In this document: positions 28,049-36,700 of the stretch, one piece after another
Layout: every line of letters starts with the position of its first letter
Numbering within the stretch: position 1 is the stretch's first letter
Source of the DNA: an uncultured Croceitalea sp.
Lineage (GTDB): Bacteria > Bacteroidota > Bacteroidia > Flavobacteriales > Flavobacteriaceae
Assembly (NCBI GenBank): GCA_947503285.1
Contig: CANNDD010000005.1
Coordinates: 1-64,000 of the forward strand
Direction: 5' to 3'
DNA: 64,000 nucleotides
Translations under genes and position numbers: made by a program
Notes under the pieces: model-generated
What the model saw: only the letters and a program-made list of their open reading frames with translations
Told to the model about the DNA's origin: nothing
The model's database searches: none

Positions 28049-29897
28049 GATTTCAATTTCAAGTTTTTTGATTTTTTCATTATTTTGGAACCAAATTGCT
28101 TTAGCGCAAAATGAGTTTGTTTCCGATTTAATGCGATTGGATTTCGATTCGGCTTTTGCAAAGGCCAGAGAGCTCGATAAAAATCTAAATATCCCCTATC
28201 ATTCTTTTATTACAAAAATTATCAAAAGTAGTGGGCAACATCCAAAAAAGGACGCTTTGATTTATACCGAATTAGCCGGGGTCAAAGATTCAAACTTTTT
28301 ACTGGATTTGTCCCTTGGATTGTACAATTTGTATAACAATCCTGATCATAGCATTGCATTTGAAAAATTAATAGAATCCTTAAATAGGTCTAAAGCACAG
28401 GACCTATGCTATCAAAAACTTATTTATTTGGCTTTATTGGAGGTATACGGTCAAGAAATAGTTCAGAGTAATAGTAATTACCTCGTTTTTCTTGAAGATT
28501 TCTTAGATATATCGAATGATTTATTGTCTTTGACTTGGTATCATATACATAGAATAAGATATTATTCAAAATTAACACAGGGCGACTACAAGACCACTTT
28601 TACGGAAGAGTTCAAAATATTCAATACCTTTTTTCGGAATAACGAGAATAATATCCCTCAAAAAGTTTTTGGATACTATTACTATTACAAAGCTATCTAT
28701 TTAAAGACCAATTCCCAGTTTGGTGAATCCAAAAATAGCCTAATCCGATTTTTGGATAGTTATTGTGGTACTGAATATTTTAGATACAATTGTTTTATTT
28801 CAAATTTATTTCTATGTGAAATAGAAGCTTCAAATGGAAATCTGGATAAAGCAAAATCTTATCTAAAAAGCGCAAAAAGTAAATGGAACAAATCTGATAT
28901 AATTAGATCAAGGTACTTATTTGACAGATATTCATCTTTCTATTATTTTGAAAAAATCGGTGACTATAAGACGTCTTTTGAACTAATAAAGAAATCGATA
29001 GCTGATGAGGTTAATATTGATTTTAGAAATAGTACCTTCCTTATCGCAGAGGGAAATCTTAAGTATCAAACAGCCGAAAAAGAAAAACAGATTCTCGTAG
29101 AACAACAAAAAGTTCGCACTAACCGCAACTGGCTTATTGCCGCAATCCTGGCTTTGCTCTTAGGGTCAGGCATTGCCGTCCTTCTTCAAAAGAATACCTC
29201 CAAAAAACGTCAGTTGGCAGAACAAGAAGCCTTGCTCAAACAACAGCGTGTTGATAACCTGCTCAAAGAACAGGAGTTATTGAGTATCGATGCAATGATT
29301 GCCGGACAGGAAAAAGAACGGCAAAAAGTGGCTGGGGAACTCCATGATGATTTGGGTAGTTTGATGGCAACCATAAAATTACATTTTGACAATGCTAAAG
29401 TCAGTAAGCAAGACCCTGCACTACAAAACGCCCAAAAACTTTTAGAAGAGGCTTACCAAAAAATACGGGGTATGGCCCATAGTAAAAATTCCGGAGTCAT
29501 GAGTGACCAAGGCTTATTATCGGCAATTAAAAAAATGGCACAAACGATTACGGAAACCAATGCTTTGGAAGTCACTGTGGAAGATTTTGGTCTTGGTGAA
29601 CGTATGGAAAATTCGTTGGAGCTATCCATCTTTAGAATAGTTCAAGAATTGGTGACGAATGCCATTAAGCATGCCGAGGCTTCTAAAGTTACTATTCAAT
29701 TGACACAACATGATGATAACCTAAATATTATTGTAGAAGACGACGGGCTGGGGTTTGATAGCTCGAAAGTGGAAAAAAGGGATAATGGTATGGGGCTGAC
29801 AACTATTGAAAAACGTGTGGAACATTTGGAAGGGAACTTCACCATAGATAGTCTTTTGGGCAAGGGAACCTCAATTTTAATAGATATACCCATATGA
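28041..29897 (+). CDS. TPR sensor histidine kinase (HPK7 type), module 1
   Basis: A roughly 618-residue kinase. It has a signal peptide (ISISSFLIFSLFWNQIALAQ) and a periplasmic helical/TPR-like region of about 330 residues. One TM (NWLIAAILALLLGSGIAVLL) precedes a dimerisation helix with phospho-acceptor His in GELHDDLGSL (HisKA_3; about residue 435). The HATPase domain has N-box QELVTNAIKHAE and G-box EDDGLGF. I favour the TTG at 28041, whose codon overlaps the stop region of the gene before. A frame extending to 27993 has no ATG. Its partner is the regulator that starts 4 nt before its stop. Confidence 0.85.
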   Translation: MTRISISSFLIFSLFWNQIALAQNEFVSDLMRLDFDSAFAKARELDKNLNIPYHSFITKIIKSSGQHPKKDALIYTELAGVKDSNFLLDLSLGLYNLYNNPDHSIAFEKLIESLNRSKAQDLCYQKLIYLALLEVYGQEIVQSNSNYLVFLEDFLDISNDLLSLTWYHIHRIRYYSKLTQGDYKTTFTEEFKIFNTFFRNNENNIPQKVFGYYYYYKAIYLKTNSQFGESKNSLIRFLDSYCGTEYFRYNCFISNLFLCEIEASNGNLDKAKSYLKSAKSKWNKSDIIRSRYLFDRYSSFYYFEKIGDYKTSFELIKKSIADEVNIDFRNSTFLIAEGNLKYQTAEKEKQILVEQQKVRTNRNWLIAAILALLLGSGIAVLLQKNTSKKRQLAEQEALLKQQRVDNLLKEQELLSIDAMIAGQEKERQKVAGELHDDLGSLMATIKLHFDNAKVSKQDPALQNAQKLLEEAYQKIRGMAHSKNSGVMSDQGLLSAIKKMAQTITETNALEVTVEDFGLGERMENSLELSIFRIVQELVTNAIKHAEASKVTIQLTQHDDNLNIIVEDDGLGFDSSKVEKRDNGMGLTTIEKRVEHLEGNFTIDSLLGKGTSILIDIPI

Positions 29898-30508
29898 TAA
29901 CCGTTGCCATAGCAGAAGACCACCAAGCCTTGATTGATGGTATCCGATCGTATGTGAAATACGAGGAGGATATCAAAATAATCGGTCATGCCAATAATGG
30001 CGAAGAACTGCTCAAATTAGTGCGTTTAAAACAACCCAAGGTGGTACTCTGTGACATTCGAATGCCCAAACTAGATGGTATCGAGGCGACCAAAACCATA
30101 CTAAAGGATCTACCGTATACCAAGATAGTGGCTTTTACCATGTTTGACCAAGATGAAGCGGTCAAACAAATGCTTGATGCAGGGGCACAGGGCTATATCT
30201 TAAAGAACAGTAGCTTGGAAGTGGTCTTGGAAGCCATAAGAACCGTGGCATCTGGTAAAACCTATTACGATAAAAAAATTCAACCCACTAATGGTGGGAA
30301 AAACAGTTCAAAAAGTGTATTATCGGCTCGCGAGCGTGAAATACTACAGTTAATTGCCAAAGGCCGTACCAGTCACCAAATTGCCGACGAACTTTTTATA
30401 GGTAAAAGTACGGTGGACACCCATCGCAAAAATATGATTCGCAAACTTGATCTTAGTGGTGCGGGAGAGTTGCTGCGTTATGCGGTGGAGAAGAAGTATG
30501 AGTTTTAA
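29894..30508 (+). CDS. NarL/FixJ-type response regulator, module 1
   Basis: A 204-residue regulator: receiver with acidic pocket (IAEDHQ) and phospho-Asp54 in VVLCDIRMP, and a LuxR-type HTH at the C terminus (LSAREREILQLIAKGRTSHQ, then the recognition helix region STVDTHRKNMIRKL). It overlaps the kinase gene by 4 bases and is thus its cognate partner. Its likely binding sites are the TACC-N8-GGTA palindromes near this cluster, one of which is right after its stop. Confidence 0.9.
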   Translation: MITVAIAEDHQALIDGIRSYVKYEEDIKIIGHANNGEELLKLVRLKQPKVVLCDIRMPKLDGIEATKTILKDLPYTKIVAFTMFDQDEAVKQMLDAGAQGYILKNSSLEVVLEAIRTVASGKTYYDKKIQPTNGGKNSSKSVLSAREREILQLIAKGRTSHQIADELFIGKSTVDTHRKNMIRKLDLSGAGELLRYAVEKKYEF

Positions 30509-30509
30509 A

Positions 30510-30527
30510 ATACCTATATGTGGGTAT
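30510..30527. promoter_or_regulatory. NarL-like 7-2-7 palindrome, site 2 (after module 1 RR)
   Basis: ATACCTATATGTGGGTAT: a 7-2-7 inverted heptamer with one mismatch between arms. It begins right after the RR stop and lies about 35 bp upstream of the next gene (30562), where it could control that small-protein operon. Confidence 0.55.
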
Positions 30528-30561
30528 AGCTGTCAATAAACTCAGGGCATACATTTAGTGC

Positions 30562-30801
30562 ATGAAAAATATCGATAAAAATTTAAAAGACTTGATATCG
30601 GATATTGATTCAGTCTTAAAAGAATACGACTTGGAAGGCTATGCAATAGATAGGATATATCTAATGTCAATTGGTGATGAGTTTGATAAAGGCCAAAAAG
30701 AACCTAAAGAGGGTAGCTCTTATGAAGTAAAGAGAATGTCTCACGAGAAACTTAAAATAGAGAAAACCAATCCAAAAAAAAATGAAGTTTCAATCCCATA
30801 A
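30562..30801 (+). CDS. Small acidic/basic protein
   Basis: A 79-residue charged protein (IDSVLKEYDLEGYAIDRIYL, then lysine-rich end). No family is seen. It is directly after NarL-like site 2, so its expression may follow module 1. Its end overlaps the next gene start (30782). Confidence 0.5.
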   Translation: MKNIDKNLKDLISDIDSVLKEYDLEGYAIDRIYLMSIGDEFDKGQKEPKEGSSYEVKRMSHEKLKIEKTNPKKNEVSIP

Positions 30802-31252
30802 CTATTATTTGCAAGCACCTTTTGTATTGCTTTTTGGCTTTTTTGTTGGAATTTTTATACCCGTAGTCATTCAATATCACCAGTGGTGGTCCGATATTTT
30901 TATTGGCAGTTTTAAAGCGTATTCTATTTCTTTTTTTATGGGGTTATTGGGCGGTACCTGCCAAATGTCCATTGGTTTTGCTAGGGAGGTGAATGCTATG
31001 GTTTCCAGGCCTAGTGAAGTAATATTACCATCTTATTATGAGGGTTTTGGTTATTTGTTAAAACAACTATGGGGCGGGGTCGCAGCAGTAATTTTTATAT
31101 TGGCTGTAAAACAAGGGTATTTAGCTGCATTTGAACAATCCGATAAAGCTATAGAGTTAGAGGCCTTGGTGGTAATCTCATTTGTTTCCGGTCTTAATGC
31201 GTATAGAATTTTAAGGCAGCTTTCAGGGATTTTGAAATTTAATAAAGAATAA
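30782..31252 (+). CDS. Membrane protein, unknown
   Basis: A 156-residue integral membrane protein with about four helices (YYLQAPFVLLFGFFVGIFIP; AYSISFFMGLLGGTC; KQLWGGVAAVIFILAVKQGY; LEALVVISFVSGLNAYRIL). It overlaps the small gene before it, so it is part of the same transcript. No family recognised. Confidence 0.55.
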   Translation: MKFQSHNYYLQAPFVLLFGFFVGIFIPVVIQYHQWWSDIFIGSFKAYSISFFMGLLGGTCQMSIGFAREVNAMVSRPSEVILPSYYEGFGYLLKQLWGGVAAVIFILAVKQGYLAAFEQSDKAIELEALVVISFVSGLNAYRILRQLSGILKFNKE

Positions 31253-31290
31253 GGGCAAAAGGTTTAAACCTAGCCGCTACCATTCTTTTT

Positions 31291-31425
31291 ATGACGATCA
31301 TTACTAAAGGATATTGGATTAAGGTAAAGGTAGCTGGAGATGGGGTTTTCAAACTCGATAATCGCGAAGATTCGAACAATAGGATTATAGAAAGGGCCAA
31401 ACAACCTTATCCAGAATTGCATTGA
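31291..31425 (+). CDS. Small protein (44 residues)
   Basis: An ATG frame (MTIITKGYWIKVKVAGDGVF) in the gap between the membrane protein gene and the next gene. Residue composition is protein-like (charged, no low complexity), but no family or strong ribosome-binding site is visible. Confidence 0.35.
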   Translation: MTIITKGYWIKVKVAGDGVFKLDNREDSNNRIIERAKQPYPELH

Positions 31426-31440
31426 CCAAAACCAAATAAA

Positions 31441-31941
31441 ATGAAAACCACAATACTCTATTTCCTTGTTGTTTGTTTAGTACTGCATTCCGAGTTGTAT
31501 GCCCAAGAAGAGGTTATTCCCGAAGCTACAATTACCAGAAATGACATCATTTCACCAACATCTGAAGAGGCAAGTTTTTCGATGGAACAAATACAACCAT
31601 TGAGTGAACAAAATTTTAAACGGGTTTTAAATCGAGAATTTACATCCTTGCTGAGTTCGCTTTCTTCACTTTCCGTAGGGAATTATCTGGCGGTAGATCA
31701 AAAAGATTCCAAGGCCGAGCTGGCCTTCAGTAGGGTTTTAAAGGGAGGTGGAATTTTGGGTGTGGAATTAACGGGTTCCGCGCCAGGGGGAGTGATTGTT
31801 TTTGCAGACAATTCTAGGGCCACTTATAATTTTTCCATTGGTGCCCAGTATCACTTTTTTAATAGGGAGAAAGGAAGAAATGTAAGTGTGAATCAACTTG
31901 TTGCATTGCGAAAAGAGAAGGGGCATTGGATAAAAAAGTGA
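31441..31941 (+). CDS. N-terminal part of an outer-membrane-like protein (zero frame)
   Basis: A 166-residue frame with a signal peptide (ILYFLVVCLVLHSELYA). The second half already has barrel-like strands (GVIVFADNSRATYNFSIGAQ). It ends at the TGA of 31939-31941, immediately after the slippery heptamer A_AAA_AAG (31932-31938). A -1 shift joins it to the 403-residue frame that starts at 31926. The complete product would be about 565 residues. Either the shift is programmed or an A is missing from the run of As. Confidence 0.7.
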   Translation: MKTTILYFLVVCLVLHSELYAQEEVIPEATITRNDIISPTSEEASFSMEQIQPLSEQNFKRVLNREFTSLLSSLSSLSVGNYLAVDQKDSKAELAFSRVLKGGGILGVELTGSAPGGVIVFADNSRATYNFSIGAQYHFFNREKGRNVSVNQLVALRKEKGHWIKK

Positions 31942-33137
31942 ATAAGGAATTGGATGCCGCTGATTTTGGAAAGATCAGAAAAAAGCTGGTGAAACAAAAA
32001 GACTCGCTTGAAAAGAATAAAAGTGAACTGATCAGGGTGCAGGACCTATACAAATCAGTGGATTACCAAAAGCGTATTGTAGATAGCTTACAAGTAAGAA
32101 CTACACAATTGGAATATCTTTTAAATGAAGTCAAGTCCTTTTACAGGGACCAAGCCCTAAGGGATATTCGTTCTGCAAAATGCCCTTCGATAGAATGTGC
32201 GACAATGAAGAAATCGTATGAACGAAACTTTACACTTTTTTTGGAAAAAAACAATCTGAAAAAAGAACTCGAGAATACCAAGGCCCTTGCAAGAACCGAT
32301 GGAAGCGTAAACTTTTTGCTCGCCAAGCGTTTGGAGAAAATCGGACAAAAAATAACTTCAGTTGAGAGTGCAATAACTAACAAAGAATCAGCTTTAAAAA
32401 AACATGATGCCTCAGTGGATGAATTTGATATCACAAACTTAAATATTGGAAATTCCTATGTCACCCAATTAGAGGAATTGGACAATAAAAAACTTGCTGC
32501 ATACGACATAAATGAATTTTCTTGGATATCCATAGGTGCCAAATTCATGAGAAATCAATTCAAACTATACGATCCAAACGAGCCGTTGGAAGATCAGCTG
32601 CAAGATGAGTCCTTTTCGAGAGGAGAATTGACTTTTCAATTTTCCCATTACAACAAAACCCCTTTCTCTAAATTGAATACGATATATTCCAGTTTTGGAA
32701 TCAGTATGCGCTATATCAATAACCTAGCGGATTTGACAAAGGTCATGCTAACTGATGAATCCACAGTGGGTCAATCTCAAGAGGTCTCACGAGTTATTTC
32801 TAAAGATATCACAACATTTCAAGGTGCCTACCAAGAGGATTTGAGTGAGTTGTTTGTGTATGGGGATTTTTATTATTTCTTATCTAGACAAGGCTTTGCT
32901 TCCCTTCATTGGAATCCAAACGTAAGTATTCGAGAAGGCAGAAAGGCCGTATGGAATATGGATATTGGTCTGGTCCTTTCCTTTAAGAACCCAAAAGAGA
33001 AGAACGCCCTAGTGAATACCGAACTTTTTTTTCGCCTAAAAGACCTTGGAAATACAACCGGTTCAGATTTGAGATTGTTTGAAAGGAATACCCTTGGTCT
33101 GCGCTTAACTGTACCTTTAAAGTTTAACCTACGATAA
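31926..33137 (+). CDS. Continuation of the same protein (-1 frame): coiled coil plus barrel-like end
   Basis: The first 200 codons are a long coiled coil (LVKQKDSLEKNKSELIRVQD and similar). Residues of about 200-400 alternate in outer-membrane barrel style (GELTFQFSHYNKTPF, then IYSSFGISMRYINN) and end in LRLTVPLKFNLR. There is no signal peptide, and the only start is a TTG inside the preceding gene. Both facts fit its being the second half of a single exported protein. Its function is unknown; the coiled coil suggests periplasmic contact with peptidoglycan or a partner. Confidence 0.65.
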   Translation: MDKKVNKELDAADFGKIRKKLVKQKDSLEKNKSELIRVQDLYKSVDYQKRIVDSLQVRTTQLEYLLNEVKSFYRDQALRDIRSAKCPSIECATMKKSYERNFTLFLEKNNLKKELENTKALARTDGSVNFLLAKRLEKIGQKITSVESAITNKESALKKHDASVDEFDITNLNIGNSYVTQLEELDNKKLAAYDINEFSWISIGAKFMRNQFKLYDPNEPLEDQLQDESFSRGELTFQFSHYNKTPFSKLNTIYSSFGISMRYINNLADLTKVMLTDESTVGQSQEVSRVISKDITTFQGAYQEDLSELFVYGDFYYFLSRQGFASLHWNPNVSIREGRKAVWNMDIGLVLSFKNPKEKNALVNTELFFRLKDLGNTTGSDLRLFERNTLGLRLTVPLKFNLR

Positions 33138-33186
33138 ATTTTATTGTCATAATTAACTGAACGCAAAATTAAAAATAGCTAAACCA

Positions 33187-33381
33187 ATGGAATTAGTCAA
33201 AGTTGAAGAAAAAAGAACAAGGGTCTTTTATGCCTACTGTTTAAAAGAGAACAAGCAAATTGGATCGAAATCTGATAAGGATACTGCCAAAACCACCGTA
33301 GCAAATCACCAAAAAGTAACAAAACATCAAGTGGAAGTTCGAAAAGATCTGAGGACTACTGTACGTTATATTCTAGAATGA
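33187..33381 (+). CDS. Small basic protein
   Basis: A 64-residue protein of charged, beta/alpha composition (VKVEEKRTRVFYAYCLKENK). I know no family. It stands alone between the outer-membrane-like gene and the giant NTPase. A 28-codon frame follows (33388-33474), too short to support. Confidence 0.4.
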   Translation: MELVKVEEKRTRVFYAYCLKENKQIGSKSDKDTAKTTVANHQKVTKHQVEVRKDLRTTVRYILE

Positions 33382-33738
33382 GTAAACATGGGTAAGGGCG
33401 ACACTGATTTAGTGGAAGATATTTCTGGTAACGTGACTAATACGGTCATATCTATTGACCACCTTGATTCCTGATGTGCATGACTGATTGATTATAGAAG
33501 TTAAGGTGAAAGTATAAACCCCCGAACCTAAATTTTAAATGGCTTAGTTTATTCGTATTTCAAGTTCTTCGCATTTTATGCTCACCGAACAGGGAACATT
33601 ATAAAAACAGAATCCTTTTTAAACAAAAACCCTAGTTTTTTTAAGGCTTTTATGTAAGATAAATTCTTGAGAACTACTTATATTTCAATTCTTTACTTTT
33701 CCCATGACTTGCCTTGAGTAATATGGATAATAATTAAA
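33382..33738. other. Promoter region of the giant NTPase gene
   Basis: About 360 bp without a supported gene. It holds CTCACCGAAC (near 33590), a motif that recurs near 48590 and 49800. It also holds the 31-bp element at 33626-33656 that matches the subtilase upstream region. No NarL-like site is visible here. Confidence 0.5.
33626..33656. promoter_or_regulatory. 31-bp element, second copy (giant NTPase)
   Basis: Second copy of the element at 25645-25675: AAAACCCTAGTTTTTTTAAG and its continuation. It lies 83 bp upstream of the giant NTPase start. The preserved block is not a gene remnant, so regulatory use is likely. Confidence 0.5.
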
Positions 33739-36700
33739 ATGTTAAAAGAGAGTTTTAGAGCAAATTATTCCTTTTGGAAAGAGATATATGTGGAGCTTGA
33801 AAATTATGAATTTTTTCATAGTCCTTCCATAGTAGGAAAAATCGACAAACGTTTTAGAGGACGAAAGCTTATTGAGAACAAACTTTACAATATTCTCAAA
33901 GGGAGTAAGGTTAAATCTGGAGCCTATCTCATTACCGGATATCGGGGGGTAGGCAAAACCAGTTTGGTAAACAAAGTGCTTTCTCGACGCACGCATTTTC
34001 AGTTTAAGAAATTTCCCCAACTTACAGCATTTCTATTTCAACTTAAGATTCGCAGGCCAAATGCCCCAATTGTGGTCAAGGTCAATCTTGGACATGATGA
34101 GCTTAAAGAAAAAGATATCCTTAATCTCATCGCAAAAACACTTTTGGAACAGTACGGCATATGGTACGCAAGATTAACACCACGACTGTATGCCTTCTTG
34201 CCCAAGGTAATATTTGCGTTTTTGTTCTCTTATTGGATAGGGAAAGCGCTTTACTCCAGCATGTCCAAATGGTTTCAATTTTTGGAAATAGGATGGTTTT
34301 CACAGTTTCAAGATATCAAAGTGCCACCCGATTGGGTACAGCAATCGATTTATTTTTTAATCTTTTATTTTATATTGGTAGTTGCTCAGTTGCGCATGTT
34401 CGGTAATAGCATTCCCAATAATAAGGTAGCCCTAAGAAGACTTCGCTTTCTAGGTCGACGTATCGATTCCATGGTTACCCATGACAATGGCGCAGGGTTT
34501 AAACAGTATAACTTTTCGCTTTCTTTTAGTCGAAAAAATACCTATCCGATAGCTGATTCAAGAGATATTGAGGTCATGTTGATTGGCATTTTAGAGTATA
34601 TTGAAAGAATTTGGCTGCCGCGACCCCGCTTTGTATTCGTTTTTGATGAATTGGACAAGATAGAGGCACATCAAAACCAAAGTATTGTTGAAAAAGAGGA
34701 ATTTACCTATAACAGCACCGGATACTCTACCAGTGCAGAATTGATGCGAAAGAGGCAACAAGCAACCTCAAAAATTCTGGCCAATCTTAAACATTTTTTC
34801 ACCACGGCTAGGGCAAAGTTTATATTTATTGCAGGGCGCGAGATGTATGATGCTACCTTGGCCGATATCAGTGATCGAAATTACTTTCTTGGCAGTATTT
34901 TCCACGATGTCATTTATGTGCATAGTTTTTTAACTGAAGATCCGGAACAACTTAACAAGGGAAGGGCTGGACAAACCGATGGTGCAGACGATTCCAAACA
35001 TACTTCTTACTACCATAGCATGGTTGAAGAATTTCTCTGTCAGTTCCTAATGCCCAAGACTTTTATTTTTCAAGAAAAATCTGGGAACACTTTTCAGAAT
35101 TTAAAGGCCCGCTTGGACAACCCCAAGCGAATTGCCCCCGGAGAGGTACGTAAAAGCGTTTCTCTAAAAACCTACAATTTGTACTTAAGCAATTGTTCTC
35201 AATTGAAGAACAGAGCTTCTGAAATCAAGCAGGTTGTGCTCCTGTTAAATAAATTCATTGCGTACTTAGCACATAGAAGTTCAGGGTCCCCAAAGAAGCT
35301 TACCCATTTGTTGGAAAGTTACATCTGTAGAAATACCGATATTCTTTTTGATAAAGAACGGAAGGAGTATCTGAAAATTAGGGCTTTGGTGGCCAAACGC
35401 ACTCCCGAGGACAATTCCAAAATGTTTTTACACTTCGATTATTATTCGCAGTACACTTTTGGGTTAATACAGTATTTAACAGTGCCCTACTACTATAACA
35501 TTTCGAGATATGTAAGGCGCTACAGCGATAAGTTGATGGTATCTACAACTTATTTGATCGACCACCTGTATAAATTCCATGATTTTGGATTTTCTTGGAG
35601 GAATCTAGAGGTCACTCCAGAAATCATTGACGTAAACAAAGCTCCCACGCTTCGCAAGCTTATTGAGGACATTGTAAACTTTTTAGGGCACACCCACCTA
35701 CAGTATGTGGTCAGTGGTTTGTATGATTTTAAGTTCAAGAAGAAAATAGCCTATGAGATTAACTTTCTCTCCAAGGTCTCCGAAAGGGAATCTGCAGCAA
35801 TGAATTTCACCTTGGATGAATCTCAAGAGGTGAAAGGCCATTTTCATAGAAAATTGGAACACTTGAGTCGTGAATATGGTGAAACCTGGAATAAGGAATA
35901 CATTCACTCAAAGGGCTATATACAACAGAGTTTGGGCGATCTACACTATTATGATCAAGAATATGATGATGCTTCGGTGATGTACAAAGACGCCATTCAG
36001 CAAATTTCAAAAAGTAAGGAAGAGGGCATTTTGGAAAACCTGAGATTGTTGGTCGTGGTTTGCCGGATCATGCTCAAGCTGGGGCTTACGTTTGAACGAA
36101 AGAAGTCAAATGCCTCTGCCCTTATGACCTATGGCGAGCTATCACATCTGGTGCTCGGGAAACTTCAGGTGGATCTGAAGGGGATAAGGATGAAAAAAGA
36201 GAAGGAGGGAGAGAAAATTCGGGTCTATCAACTCGATCAAGCAGGCGAAAAGATAGAAGGAAGTGATGCTAGCGAATTCAGAATCAATTATTTCAATGCG
36301 ATTTACGATCAACCCCTATTCTCCAAGACCTACCAAGACATTCATAAATCGTATACCACAGAGACCATACGGTTACTGCTGCAGCCCTTTGTTGCCAAAC
36401 TTCATGTTCAGGACAAAGAGAAGATTGGAGGAATTACGGATAAAGATATCGAGCTCACCCTAAAGGAAATCTCGTTTTTGACAAAAATCGCTAATGAACA
36501 AGTGGAAGACAAAATTCTCTCGGAATACCATAGTAAGATTGGTGACCTATTACATTTTATGAACTACGAGAGCAAAGAAGTTTCTCATTACAATGCAAAG
36601 GAGATGTATTTGCTAGCCCTTAAATTTCTTGGGGGAGAGCACTATTACCATGAAAATGGGGGTTTAATTGCCATGGTTTTTAAGAAACTTGGTGAGATGG

